Assembly: GCF_001269885.1 (NCBI RefSeq) | Contig: NZ_LHVH01000030.1 | Location: forward strand, 1-64,000 | DNA length: 64,000 nucleotides | Direction of reading: 5' to 3' | Source: Pseudomonas kilonensis | GTDB lineage: Bacteria > Pseudomonadota > Gammaproteobacteria > Pseudomonadales > Pseudomonadaceae | In this document: in pieces, positions 1 to 8,759 of the stretch | Numbering within the stretch: position 1 is the stretch's first letter | Layout: every line of letters begins with the position of its first letter | Made by a program: the position numbers and the translations under genes | The notes under the pieces: generated by a model | The model's database searches: none | Seen by the model: only the letters and a program-made list of their open reading frames with translations | What the model was told of the DNA's origin: nothing

Positions 1-985
1 TCGCGGGCAAGGCGTGCGTCCACACTGAAGATCGGGGTGTTCACAGATCCCGCCTTCACCAAAAATCCCCTGTGGGAGCTGAGCTTGCTCGCGATAGCGG
101 TGGGTCAGCTTGCAGCGATGTTGAATGTGCCGCCGCCATCGCGGGCAAGCCTTGCTCCCACACTGAATCTCGGGTGTTCACAGATCCCGCCTTCACCACA
201 AATCCCCTGTGGGAGCTGAGCTTGCTCGCGATAGCGGTGGGTCAGCTTGCAGCGATGTTGAATGTGCCGCCGTCATCGCGGGCAAGCCTTGCTCCCACAC
301 TGAATCTCGGGGGTTCACAGATCCTACCTTCACCACAAATCCCCTGTGGGAGCTGAGCTTGCTCGCGATAGCGGTGGGTCAGCTTGCAGCGATGTTGAAT
401 GTGCCGCCGCCATCGCGGGCAAGCCTTGCTCCCACACTAAATCTCGGGGTGTTCACAGATCCCGCCTTCACCAAAAATCCCCTGTGGGAGCTGAGCTTGC
501 TCGCGATAGCGGTGGGTCAGCTTGCAGCGATGTTGAATGTGCCGCCGCCATCGCGGGCAAGCCTTGCTCCCACACTGAATCTCGGGTGTTCACAGATCCC
601 GCCTTCACCAAAAATCCCCTGTGGGAGCTGAGCTTGCTCGCGATAGCGGTGGGTCAGCTTGCAGCGATGTTGAATGTGCCGCCGCCATCGCGGGCAAGCC
701 TTGCTCCCACACTGAATCTCGGGTGTTCACAGATCCCGCCTTCACCACAAATCCCCTGTGGGAGCTGAGCTTGCTCGCGATAGCGGTGGGTCAGCTTGCA
801 GCGATGTTGAATGTGCCGCCGCTATCGCGAGCAAGCCTTGCTCCCACACTGAATCTCGGGTGTTCACAGATCCCGCCTTCACCACAAATCCCCTGTGGGA
901 GCTGAGCTTGCTCGCGATAGCGGTGGGTCAGCTTGCAGCGATGTTGAATGTGCCGCCGCTATCGCGAGCAAGCTCGCTCCCACAG
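1..985. repeat. Tandem array of seven REPINs
   Basis: Seven near-identical units start at about 70, 207, 344, 482, 619, 756 and 893, a period of 137-138 bases, with the end of another unit at 1-29. Each unit holds a ~94-base inverted pair of REP sequences (GTGGGAGC..GCTCGCGA facing TCGCGGGC..GCTCCCAC) and a ~43-base spacer containing TTCACAGATCC. The last unit ends in a GCTCGCTCCCACAGGG arm without the spacer. Repeats of this family occur singly throughout the window, but only here is one amplified in tandem. Open frames run across the array because its period is near a multiple of three in some units; they are not genes. Confidence 0.95.
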
Positions 986-1012
986 GGTTTCTGTTCAGTT
1001 CAAGATTGAGGC

Positions 1013-1339
1013 TCAGCCTGTCACCAACTGCCGCACCGCGACGATTTCCGGCAGGTCGCTGCGGGCCATGTACACCCGCAAAGGTTCGCAAAGATTGATC
1101 CGGTCGTCGATGTTCTGGTCCAGCAGCAACTGGATGCGCTCGCGACTCAAGGCCATGGTGCCGTCTGCCACAGGGGCCCAGACAAATTCGCAGGTGGGGA
1201 TAATGCCGTCGTCGGCCACGTCCATGCCGAAAGCGTCTTCGCTGAACCGCACGATGTATTGGCCGGTCTTGCGGTTCAGGCCAACAAAACCCTTGAGCTG
1301 GTCGGCGGCCTGGCAGATGAATGTCGAAGTGGTGCGCAT
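1013..1339 (-). CDS. DUF2025 family protein (PA1123-like)
   Basis: Encodes about 108 residues. The N-terminal stretch (ICQAADQLKGFVGLNRKTGQ, then YIVRFSEDAFGMDVADD) closely matches my memory of P. aeruginosa PA1123, a small soluble DUF2025 protein of unknown function. The start at 1339 is preferred over the in-frame ATG at 1351 because GAGG lies six bases upstream and the family begins at this Met. There is no signal peptide or membrane segment. The gene ends about 28 bases from the REPIN array. Family assignment is fairly sure; function is unknown. Confidence 0.85.
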   Translation of the reverse strand: MRTTSTFICQAADQLKGFVGLNRKTGQYIVRFSEDAFGMDVADDGIIPTCEFVWAPVADGTMALSRERIQLLLDQNIDDRINLCEPLRVYMARSDLPEIVAVRQLVTG

Positions 1340-1355
1340 GGTAAACCTCATGGAT

Positions 1356-1371
1356 ACGTCCCTCGGGACGT
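1356..1371 (-). promoter_or_regulatory. Leader hairpin with RsmA/CsrA-like GGA motif
   Basis: In the leader of the DUF2025 gene the minus strand reads ACGTCCC-GA-GGGACGT, a perfect 7-bp stem. Its 3' arm contains AGGGACG, which fits the ANGGAYG core bound by RsmA/CsrA, and the ribosome-binding site follows within ten bases. Post-transcriptional control is inferred. Confidence 0.35.
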
Positions 1372-1578
1372 CTGATCGATGGTTTACACGCAGGACAAGC
1401 GAACACAGAATTTAAGGTCTCCCTCTGCCGGGGAAACTGATGCGACCGAGATTACCGTAGACCTGCTTGAAAAGCATCACAACAGAGGTATCCGTCGCAG
1501 TTTCGATTAATCGAGCTTGATGAACCGGGCAGAGTCGAAAGGAGATCGACCGGCCCGGACCATCAGGTTGATACCTCG

Positions 1579-3171
1579 TTATGGCCTGAAGATTGGATGG
1601 ACCAGTTCTAATGAGGCTTGCTCATAGGCATAGGCAAACCCCAACAACCCGGCGTCTCCCCACATGGAACCGATAAACAATATAGAAGTTGGCTCACCGC
1701 TCTGCTCCACACCGGTCGGTACGGTGATAATAGGATAGCCAGCAATTGCCGTACTCGGCTGGGCTATACCGTCAAGGTCAGCCACCATGGCATCCAGCGT
1801 GTGATCGCGGAATTGTGTGTCAATCATATTTTTAAAACTGACCTGTATCGGCTGCCATAGAGCATTGATTTCCTCTTCATTCAACGTTTGCGCATTGATT
1901 TGCTCAAGCATCCGCTGGCCATAGTTCTCTTGCACCGGATTTTGCTCGTTGAAATCAATCAAATGGTCAATAGTCGCAATTGGCAAACCGCTACGCGTAT
2001 TCAAGTAAGCCTGCAATTCGAGCTTCATCCCCGCCATCATCACCTGAAAATAATTACTAATATCCGGCAAACTTAAAGTCACCGGGACCAGAGTAGCTCC
2101 ATTACCCTGAACGGTTTTCAGTGCTGCGCAAAATTGAGGGCTGAGGTCGTGCACCATCCCGTTACCTAAATCACATTGCGAACGATCCAGGGTCCTTATA
2201 ACGGGGGGTAACAGTGGAAAAGTACCACTGAATCTTTGTCCCTCATCCAAAACCACGCCAATCCGTTTCCCTTGCAACGCCTCGGTCGTTAAAGCGCTGG
2301 TGTAATCGGTGCCTTGCGGAGCATCCGCGGTAGGTGGGTCGGTGGGGTCGGTGCCTGCCAACTGGTTCAATAGCAAAGCGACATCGTAAACCGTGCGGGC
2401 CATCGGCCCCGGGGTATCCTGCCGCCGGGTAATTGGAATGACACCCGAGCGACTCACTAACCCAAGACTGGGTTTGAAACCAACGACCCCATTGGCGGCG
2501 GATGGGCAGATGATCGAGCCATTGGTCTCGGTGCCCACCGAAATCGGCGCAAAACCTGCAGCCAGGCCGGCAGCCGAGCCGGAGCTGGAGCCACACGTAC
2601 CTGCGCTTAACACGTGGGGGTTGAGTCCTTGTCCACCTCGGCCGCTCCAACCCCGCGGCGCTCCCGAGTCCCTCATGCCAGCCCATTCGCTCATGTTCGC
2701 TTTGCCCAGGATAATGGCGCCGGCGTCGCGTAGCTGCTCGATGACGAACGCATCTTGCGCGGCCGGCACCCCTACCATCGCCAGTGAGCCGGCGGAAGTC
2801 TGCATCTGGTCCGCCGTGTTGATATTGTCTTTGATTAATATAGGTATACCGTGCAATGGACTTCGAACGTTACCGCTCGCACGCTCACCGTCGCGTAACG
2901 CGGCATCTGCCAAGGCTTGGGGATTCAGTTCAAGGACAGCCTTGAGATGGGGGCCTTCTTTATCCAGCGCCTGGATCCGGTTGTTCAGATAATTCACCAG
3001 TTCCACTGAAGTAAGCTGATTGTCAGTCAATCGTTGATTGAGTTCCGTGACGCTCAAGTACTCATACGCCTGCCCGGCATCTTCCGTTGTTTTCGCCTGG
3101 GCGTGGACAGCGCACGCGATCAACGATAAAAATCCGAGCTTAGCCATCCACAATGTGCATCGTATAGTCAT
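1579..3171 (-). CDS. Exported amidase-signature family amidase
   Basis: Encodes 530 residues. A signal peptide (about residues 1-26, ending ACAVHAQA) precedes an amidase-signature domain. The Ser-Ser-Lys triad is visible: the lysine in ILIKDNINT and the glycine/serine-rich GTCGSSSGSAAGLAAGF followed by GTETNGSI. The family hydrolyses amides by way of an acyl-enzyme; export suggests a periplasmic or extracellular substrate, which the sequence does not reveal. AAGGA precedes the ATG. Codon use is noticeably more A/T-rich than in the neighbouring glpQ and MCP genes, which suggests acquisition by transfer. No partner gene is present. Confidence 0.88.
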   Translation of the reverse strand: MTIRCTLWMAKLGFLSLIACAVHAQAKTTEDAGQAYEYLSVTELNQRLTDNQLTSVELVNYLNNRIQALDKEGPHLKAVLELNPQALADAALRDGERASGNVRSPLHGIPILIKDNINTADQMQTSAGSLAMVGVPAAQDAFVIEQLRDAGAIILGKANMSEWAGMRDSGAPRGWSGRGGQGLNPHVLSAGTCGSSSGSAAGLAAGFAPISVGTETNGSIICPSAANGVVGFKPSLGLVSRSGVIPITRRQDTPGPMARTVYDVALLLNQLAGTDPTDPPTADAPQGTDYTSALTTEALQGKRIGVVLDEGQRFSGTFPLLPPVIRTLDRSQCDLGNGMVHDLSPQFCAALKTVQGNGATLVPVTLSLPDISNYFQVMMAGMKLELQAYLNTRSGLPIATIDHLIDFNEQNPVQENYGQRMLEQINAQTLNEEEINALWQPIQVSFKNMIDTQFRDHTLDAMVADLDGIAQPSTAIAGYPIITVPTGVEQSGEPTSILFIGSMWGDAGLLGFAYAYEQASLELVHPIFRP

Positions 3172-3561
3172 GTTAGTCCTTGATATGGAGAATACGAGCG
3201 AGCCGTTTCGCTCTGCTGCTCATGGTAAGAGCCGAAAACAACAGAGACACCGTTAGAACTGTTAAGGCGTATTGCTTGTTTTTAGCCACGTCAGACAAAC
3301 CGGGAAACTACAGCTATTCACGGCAGTTTCTGCGAGCTAATCGCTGCGGACCAGGAAGTGTCTTGTAAATATTTAGAAAGTCGCCGCAGGCGCTCGCCGC
3401 TTTCGATGCCAGAAAAAATCCGCTGAGACAAACGGTCTGCATAGCCGCCAAAGGCGAGGAAAAAATCTGCTTCGAGAAAGATTATGTCGGTCTAGCGATA
3501 GCGCCGAATGCGTTCAATTGTTAAAAGAGAGGTCTTTGCAAATCACGAAAGGATTTCGAGT
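3172..3561. other. Divergent intergenic region, amidase / glpQ
   Basis: About 390 bases separate the divergent amidase and glpQ genes and must hold both promoters. I see no convincing operator, RNA gene or repeat. An upstream in-frame ATG for glpQ lies at 3508 but has no ribosome-binding site. Confidence 0.5.
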
Positions 3562-4689
3562 ATGCCTGTCACCTTCACCCGCACCGCCTTGATGCTGAGC
3601 CTGTTGCTCGGCTTCGGCCAGGCCCAAGCGTCCGAGGCCCCGAACCCCAAGGCCTTGGCAGCCCTCCAGGGCATTCCGCACCCCGCCGTGATCGCCCACC
3701 GCGGCGCCTCGTTCGACGCGCCGGAATCCACCGCTGCCGCCTACAAGCTGGCCCGCGACCTGGGCGCCGACTACCTGGAACTGGACCTGCAACGCAGCAA
3801 GGACGGCGTGTTGTTCGTCCTGCATGACGACAGCCTGCTGCGCACCACGGATGTCGCGGTCAAATTCCCCGAGCGCAAGGGCAGCACCGCCAACGAATTC
3901 ACCATGGCAGAGCTCAAAACCCTCGATGCCGGCAGTTGGTTCAACACCGCTTACCCGGACCGCGCGCGCCCTTCGTTCGCCGGCCTGAAAATCCTGACCC
4001 TCGATGAAGTGATCAATATCGCCGAGGGCAACCCGCAGCAAAAACCCGGGCTGTACATCGAAACCAAGGCGCCGAAGCTGTTCCCCGGCATCGAGCGCGA
4101 CCTGAAGGACAAACTGCAGGACCGCGGCTGGCTGAGCCCGGCCGGGTCGAAACTGGCCAAGCGGGCCACGGGGGTCGGCCAGGGCAAAGGCAAAGTGGTC
4201 TTGCAGACCTTTGAAAAGAGCAGCCTCGAACTGCTGCACAAAGAGATGCCGAAGGTGCCGAAGATCCTGCTGTTGTGGGTGGGCGAAGGCAACATCGAGC
4301 CCAAATCCAAGGTGCCTTTCGCCGAGTCCGGCGAAACGGACAAGGCCGCCTATTACGCCAAGCAGGAACCCAAGGACAAGGCTGAATTCGAAAAATGGAT
4401 TCAGTACGCCAAAGCCCAGGGCGCCATTGGTACCGGGCCATCCGCGGCGTTGACCCATGGCGGCAGCCAGAGTTACGCGGACCTGGTGCAGCCGTGGATG
4501 AACCAGTACACCCATGACCAGGGTCTGCTGGTGCATGTCTACACTGTTGATGAGCCGGTGGACTTCAAGAAAGTGATGGATGCCGGCGTGGATGGCATTT
4601 TCACCAATCGGGCCAGTGAGTTGCTCAAGTACTTCAAGCGTCCCGAAACAGGCGGTGTGGCGCAACTATTGGAGAAGAACGGTTACTGA
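3562..4689 (+). CDS. glpQ: Periplasmic glycerophosphodiester phosphodiesterase
   Basis: Encodes 375 residues. The start at 3562 is chosen because GAAAGGA precedes it and it opens a classic signal peptide (LMLSLLLGFGQAQA). The mature protein has the GDPD barrel motifs: HRGASFDAPESTAAAY near the N-terminus, then LELDLQRSKDGVLFVLHDD with the metal-binding E/D and general-base His. C-terminal VYTVDEP and GVDGIFTNRA close the barrel. The enzyme splits glycerophosphodiesters into glycerol-3-phosphate and an alcohol in the periplasm, supplying carbon and phosphate. The glycerol facilitator glpF lies about 59 kb away in this window. Confidence 0.93.
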   Translation: MPVTFTRTALMLSLLLGFGQAQASEAPNPKALAALQGIPHPAVIAHRGASFDAPESTAAAYKLARDLGADYLELDLQRSKDGVLFVLHDDSLLRTTDVAVKFPERKGSTANEFTMAELKTLDAGSWFNTAYPDRARPSFAGLKILTLDEVINIAEGNPQQKPGLYIETKAPKLFPGIERDLKDKLQDRGWLSPAGSKLAKRATGVGQGKGKVVLQTFEKSSLELLHKEMPKVPKILLLWVGEGNIEPKSKVPFAESGETDKAAYYAKQEPKDKAEFEKWIQYAKAQGAIGTGPSAALTHGGSQSYADLVQPWMNQYTHDQGLLVHVYTVDEPVDFKKVMDAGVDGIFTNRASELLKYFKRPETGGVAQLLEKNGY

Positions 4690-4811
4690 AAGATCAGGAC
4701 CGGGTCGGTGCAGTCGCTGCAAGTTTTCCGAATTAAGGGTGAATTAAGTTGCCACAGATAATCTGAGCCCACTTAAACGAATCACCCTTTAACGACACCA
4801 AGGAAAGACCT

Positions 4812-5117
4812 ATGAAAACGTTGACTGCCCTGTTTACCGCTGCCGCCCTGACCCTCACCGCTGGCCTGGTCCAGGCGGATGTTCGCGTCGATCAAATTCC
4901 TCAACTGGTCAAGGAAGGCAAGATCAAGTCCCTTGAATCGATGAACGAAGAAGCCCTGAAGTTGCACCCGGGCGCGACCATCACCGACACCGACCTGGAT
5001 AACCACTTCAACGGTTATGAATATGAAGTCGAATTGAAAACCGCCGACGGCAAAGAGTTTGATGTTGATTTCGATGCCACCACCGGCAAAGTCTTGAGCA
5101 ACAAGCAAGACACTTGA
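4812..5117 (+). CDS. Secreted PepSY-domain protein
   Basis: Encodes 101 residues. A signal peptide (MKTLTALFTAAALTLTAGLVQA) precedes one PepSY-like domain ending YEYEVELKTADGKEFDVDFDA followed by TTGKVL, the usual beta-strand signature. Such small periplasmic proteins are thought to inhibit proteases or sense the envelope; no direct role can be read here. A good AAGGAAAG ribosome-binding site precedes the ATG. The gene is monocistronic and ends at a shared bidirectional terminator. The gap from glpQ (122 bases) may hold its own promoter. Confidence 0.85.
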   Translation: MKTLTALFTAAALTLTAGLVQADVRVDQIPQLVKEGKIKSLESMNEEALKLHPGATITDTDLDNHFNGYEYEVELKTADGKEFDVDFDATTGKVLSNKQDT

Positions 5118-5130
5118 TCCATCAGCAAAA

Positions 5131-5168
5131 AAAGAGCCGCGCAACCTTAGGGTTGCGCGGCTCTTTTG
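5131..5168. terminator. Bidirectional intrinsic terminator
   Basis: A perfect 14-bp stem (AGAGCCGCGCAACC / GGTTGCGCGGCTCT) with a TTAG loop, flanked by an A-run on the left and TTTT on the right. It serves the PepSY gene (+) and the convergent chemotaxis receptor (-). Confidence 0.93.
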
Positions 5169-5197
5169 CGTTTATCAATACCTGTCGCGAACGACCG

Positions 5198-6823
5198 TCA
5201 GGCACTCAACCGCGCCGTCACTTCATTCAACTGTCCTGACAAACCGTGCAAATCCCGACTGGCCGCTTCGGTGCGCTGCACATTGTCCTGGTTAGTGCTG
5301 GCAATGCAGGTGATTTCAGTCAGGTTGCGGGAAATGTCTTCGGCCACGGAAGTCTGCTCTTCGGCTGCAGTGGCGATCTGGCGATTCATGTCGCGAATCG
5401 CTTCGACAGCCTGGGTGATGCGTTCGAGCATCACACCGGCCTGGGTCACTTGCTCCACACTTTCTTCACTGCGCGACTGCCCGCTCTCAATGGCATGGGC
5501 CGCGTCCACCGCACCCGTTTGTACAGTCTGGATAATCTGGTTGATCTCGATGATCGACGAGGCCGTGCGCTGGGCCAGGCTGCGTACCTCATCGGCGACT
5601 ACCGCGAAACCGCGCCCCGCCTCCCCCGCCCGCGCGGCCTCAATGGCAGCATTGAGGGCCAGCAGGTTGGTCTGTTCGGCGATCCCGCGGATCACCTCCA
5701 ACACCTTGCCGATGCGCCCGCTGTCGGTTTCCAACTGACGGATGACCGTGGCTGTGTTGGCGATCTCGCCGCGCATCCGGGTGATGGTGTGGATGGTCCC
5801 CTGCATGACCTTCCCGCCCTGTTGCGCCGATTGATCGGCGTCATCGGCCGCCTGCGCCGCGTCGGCGGCATGACGGGCCACTTCCTGGGCCGTGGCGGAC
5901 ATTTCGTTCATCGCCGTCGCCACCTGATCGGTGCGTTCGAATTGCTCGCTGGTGCCCTGGCTCATCAGGCTGGCGATGGAGTTGAGTTCACCGCTGGCAC
6001 TGTCCAGTTCCGTGGCACTGCGTTGCAGGCGGGTAAAGGTTTCGGCAAGGAAATCACGCAACGTGTTGGCCGCTACCGCCAGATTGCCCAGCTCGTCCTG
6101 ACGGTTGCTCGTCACACGCTCGGCGAAACGCCCCTGACTGAGTCGGGTCACGTAGTCGATCAGGTTACGGATCGGCTGAACCAGGTTGCGATTGACCAGC
6201 CACAGGCTGAACAACCCGATCAGCACGCCCGACACCAGCATGATCACGGTGCCCAGCATAATCGTGCGATCGGCACCGGCACTGATCAGCGTCGATTGCT
6301 CGGTGCCCAGCTTGCGCAGCTCCACCACCAGCGCGCTCATTTGCTCACTGGCCGCACGGTCCACGCCCTTGACCGCCGCATCACCCGCCGCCGCATCGCC
6401 ACCGGAGGCGACAAATGCGTCACGGCCCTTTTGGTAGGCGACGCCCAACTGACGATGTTCATCGCGCAGGGTCTCGATACGCGTCTTGATCGGCGCCGGC
6501 ACGCCTTCACGCCCGCTCAACTCACCAAGGAGGCCTTGGACATCACGCTGACGCTCCTCGAACTGCTTCCAGTATTTATCCAGGTCCGCCGGCTGCTTGC
6601 CGCGCAGCAGGACGTTTTTCCATTCCTGCACCTGCACCTTGAACTGCAGGTTGGCCTCGTCAATCAACTGCGAGGCACGCAACGGCCCATCGATCAGGTT
6701 GCGATAGTTCTGGACACCATTGGAAAGGAAATGAAAGGACGCCAGGGCGATCAGCAATATCGCCAGCAGGCTGCCGCTCAACAGGGCGAGAATCTGGGCT
6801 CGAAGGGATTTTTGTAGAATCAT
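5198..6823 (-). CDS. Methyl-accepting chemotaxis protein
   Basis: Encodes about 541 residues. TM1 is near residues 8-33 (LALLSGSLLAILLIALASF). A periplasmic helical sensor of about 150 residues follows, then TM2 (TVIMLVSGVLIGLFSLWLV), a HAMP domain (RNLVQPIRNLIDYVTRLSQG) and the cytoplasmic signalling hairpin. The conserved tip is plain: EQTNLLALNAAIEAARAGE, then GRGFAVVADEVRSLA. The helical-bundle sensor suggests a 4HB-type ligand-binding domain, but the ligand is not evident. ATG 6823 is chosen; a TTG nine bases upstream is the alternative. No che genes are adjacent. Confidence 0.92.
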   Translation of the reverse strand: MILQKSLRAQILALLSGSLLAILLIALASFHFLSNGVQNYRNLIDGPLRASQLIDEANLQFKVQVQEWKNVLLRGKQPADLDKYWKQFEERQRDVQGLLGELSGREGVPAPIKTRIETLRDEHRQLGVAYQKGRDAFVASGGDAAAGDAAVKGVDRAASEQMSALVVELRKLGTEQSTLISAGADRTIMLGTVIMLVSGVLIGLFSLWLVNRNLVQPIRNLIDYVTRLSQGRFAERVTSNRQDELGNLAVAANTLRDFLAETFTRLQRSATELDSASGELNSIASLMSQGTSEQFERTDQVATAMNEMSATAQEVARHAADAAQAADDADQSAQQGGKVMQGTIHTITRMRGEIANTATVIRQLETDSGRIGKVLEVIRGIAEQTNLLALNAAIEAARAGEAGRGFAVVADEVRSLAQRTASSIIEINQIIQTVQTGAVDAAHAIESGQSRSEESVEQVTQAGVMLERITQAVEAIRDMNRQIATAAEEQTSVAEDISRNLTEITCIASTNQDNVQRTEAASRDLHGLSGQLNEVTARLSA

Positions 6824-7080
6824 GGGGAGCAATCTCTAAGCAAGGAGAACAGGAACGACGTCCCGACCTCCATGTCCGCAACACACCGCGTCGCCCCCCC
6901 AATACGGGGGATATGCACATACCATCGGCCTGCGCGGGGCATTCTTGAACCTTGGCGACGGCCGGTAGCGCCAGCTTGGCAGTGCGAAAGGAACTGTCAC
7001 AAAACCATCAAGAAAGCTTGCGAAGATGGCGTTCAAGTGAACCTGTAGCCGCCACAGGCACTTCCCGCCAGCGAGACTTC

Positions 7081-8103
7081 ATGAACCACAGCATCGATCA
7101 AAGCCACCGTGATCCGGACCTGTTCGGCCTGCTTTACGGGTTCCGTTTCCGCCCCGGCGAACGCGGGCAGGAGATCGATTCGGCCCAGGCCTTACGGAGC
7201 CTGCAACACCCGCAAGACTCGGATGAGTTCCTCTGGCTGCACTTGAACCTGGCCCACGCTGCGTGCGAGCGCTGGATGAAAGGTCACCTGGCCCTGCCCC
7301 AGGAGTTTTTCGAAGCCTTGCACGAAGGCTCGCGCTCGACCCGCATCGAGCATGTCGACTCGGCGTTGCTGGCCGTGGTGAACGATGTCGTGTTCAACCT
7401 CAGCAACATGGTGTCCTCGGATGTCTCCACATTGTGGGTTTGCGTGCACAGTCGATTGATCGTCAGCGCGCGGCTGCAACCCCTGCACTCGGTCGACAAG
7501 CTGCGCTCGTCGGTGAAGGCCGGCGAGTGCTTTCGCTCGCCAGTGGAATTACTCGTGCACTTGCTGCGCGACCAGGGCGAAGTGCTGACCCAGATCGTGC
7601 GCAAGACCAGCCTGAGCGTCGATCAGGTCGAAGATCAGTTGCTGTCCTCGCGCCTGTCCACCAACCGCGCCGAGCTGGGCAGCAACCGCCGGGTGCTGGT
7701 GCGCTTGCAGCGCTTGCTGGCCTTGGAGCCGGGTTCATTGCTGCGTCTGCTCAACCGCCCGCCGCAATGGTTGCAGAAAGAAGACGTCAAGGAGCTGCGC
7801 AAATCCACCGAGGAGTTCGCCCTGATCATCAACGACCTCACCGCGTTGAGCGAACGGATCAAGCTGCTCCAGGAAGAAATCGCCGCCAACCTCAACGAAC
7901 AAAGCAACCGCACCCTGTTCACCCTGACGGTGGTCACGGTATTGGCGTTGCCCATCAACATCATTGCCGGTTTCTTTGGCATGAACGTCGGTGGCGTGCC
8001 GCTTGCCGGCGATCCCGAAGGCTTCTGGATCCTGGTGGCGCTGGTGGCAACCTTCACGCTAATTGCCGGCCGCTGGGCATTTCGCAAGCGACGTGACTAT
8101 TGA
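7081..8103 (+). CDS. zntB: CorA/ZntB-family divalent cation transporter
   Basis: Encodes 340 residues. A long cytoplasmic N-terminal domain with a C-terminal helical stalk (ELRKSTEEFALIINDLTALS) leads to two membrane helices. TM1 ends in the diagnostic GMN loop (FFGMNVGGVP), and TM2 is FWILVALVATFTLIAGRW followed by a basic tail (RKRRDY). CorA proteins form pentameric channels; the length and the GMNVGG loop favour the ZntB subgroup (zinc) over the magnesium CorA. The start at ATG 7081 opens a family-like N-terminus, but its ribosome-binding site is weak. The gene diverges from the chemotaxis receptor. Confidence 0.85.
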   Translation: MNHSIDQSHRDPDLFGLLYGFRFRPGERGQEIDSAQALRSLQHPQDSDEFLWLHLNLAHAACERWMKGHLALPQEFFEALHEGSRSTRIEHVDSALLAVVNDVVFNLSNMVSSDVSTLWVCVHSRLIVSARLQPLHSVDKLRSSVKAGECFRSPVELLVHLLRDQGEVLTQIVRKTSLSVDQVEDQLLSSRLSTNRAELGSNRRVLVRLQRLLALEPGSLLRLLNRPPQWLQKEDVKELRKSTEEFALIINDLTALSERIKLLQEEIAANLNEQSNRTLFTLTVVTVLALPINIIAGFFGMNVGGVPLAGDPEGFWILVALVATFTLIAGRWAFRKRRDY

Positions 8104-8245
8104 ACATGACGTGTCTAGACAATCCCTTTTGTCGGCCCAACGGGATTTAAAAGTCTTTTTGTCATTTCTCCTGCTGTATCCTGCCCAGGCTTTGTAAAAG
8201 CGCGGATCTACCAGATCTATCCACAGACTTTGCGAGGAGCGCGAT

Positions 8246-8389
8246 ATGCACGAGATCCCTAATCTCCCCTTCCCAAGCCTGCACGACACTGAGCAGACGA
8301 CCACGCTACGAGCCGCAGGGCAACCAGACGCCCAGCAACCCGAGCCCAAAGAAGCCACTGAACGCCGCCAGGCCGACAGCGAAGACTGA
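8246..8389 (+). CDS. Small hydrophilic protein, 47 aa
   Basis: The frame starts ATGCACGAGATCCCTAATCT behind a strong GAGGAG ribosome-binding site (8235-8240, spacing about six) and runs 47 codons to TGA at 8387. The product begins MHEIPNLPFPSLHDTEQ and ends in a charged, Gln/Glu/Arg-rich stretch (PEPKEATERRQADSED). It lacks cysteines, a signal peptide or a membrane segment and is probably disordered. The ribosome-binding site and Pseudomonas-like third-position G/C support a real gene. Function unknown. Confidence 0.6.
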   Translation: MHEIPNLPFPSLHDTEQTTTLRAAGQPDAQQPEPKEATERRQADSED

Positions 8390-8407
8390 TTGACCCGCAC
8401 CACCAGA

Positions 8408-8443
8408 CCGTGTGGAAAGCGCTAAAATGCGCTTTCCACACGG
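8408..8443. promoter_or_regulatory. Perfect 15-bp inverted repeat with TAAAAT loop
   Basis: CCGTGTGGAAAGCGC (8408-8422) and GCGCTTTCCACACGG (8429-8443) are exact inverted repeats around TAAAAT. It lies 19 bases after one small gene and 19 before the next. There is no T-run, so it is a poor terminator. The central TAAAAT could be a -10 element, making the arms an operator, or the structure could act in the mRNA. Confidence 0.5.
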
Positions 8444-8462
8444 CCTGAATCCCGAGCCCTCC

Positions 8463-8657
8463 ATGACCGATGACACCCCTCCCTTCAGCGAAGCCCAGGC
8501 CAGCGTGCTGATCGGCACTGCCGAAAAAATGGTCGAGATCTGGACCCGCCTTCCTGCCGAGAAACAAGCGGCCCTGCTGGCGCGCTTTGGCAGCGAAGAA
8601 AACGCCATTGCCGCACTGGTGACCACACGCCTGGTCAGCGGTGAGAACGGCAACTGA
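8463..8657 (+). CDS. Small conserved-looking protein, 64 aa
   Basis: The product begins MTDDTPPFSEAQASVLIGTA and continues as two amphipathic helices (KMVEIWTRLPAEKQAALLAR, SEENAIAALVTTRLVSG). No signal peptide or membrane segment is seen. The start at 8463 is preferred to an ATG at 8412 because the latter lies inside the perfect inverted repeat. The ribosome-binding site is weak. Base composition is typical of coding sequence here. Function unknown. Confidence 0.6.
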   Translation: MTDDTPPFSEAQASVLIGTAEKMVEIWTRLPAEKQAALLARFGSEENAIAALVTTRLVSGENGN

Positions 8658-8759
8658 ACCACCGTTGGGCAAATAGTTTTACTTTTCCCCGCCCTGATCC
8701 CACGGTCACCGTTATCATAAGCAGCCTATCTATCCTGCTGCTCCGTGGACCTTTACCCC

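Noticed and set aside
37..1009. Overlapping open frames of 60-140 codons across the array, all starting MGAELARDSGG or similar
   Set aside because: They are translations of tandem REPINs with a near-multiple-of-three period; no ribosome-binding site and no distinct composition.
3514..4665. 383-codon frame antisense to glpQ
   Set aside because: Mirror frame of a high-G+C gene; glpQ has a signal peptide and catalytic motifs.
5246..6817. 523-codon frame antisense to the chemotaxis receptor
   Set aside because: His/Arg/Gly-rich shadow with no domain; the MCP signalling hairpin is unmistakable.
8408..8443. Inverted repeat as an intrinsic terminator
   Set aside because: No T-run on either strand; kept as a possible operator.
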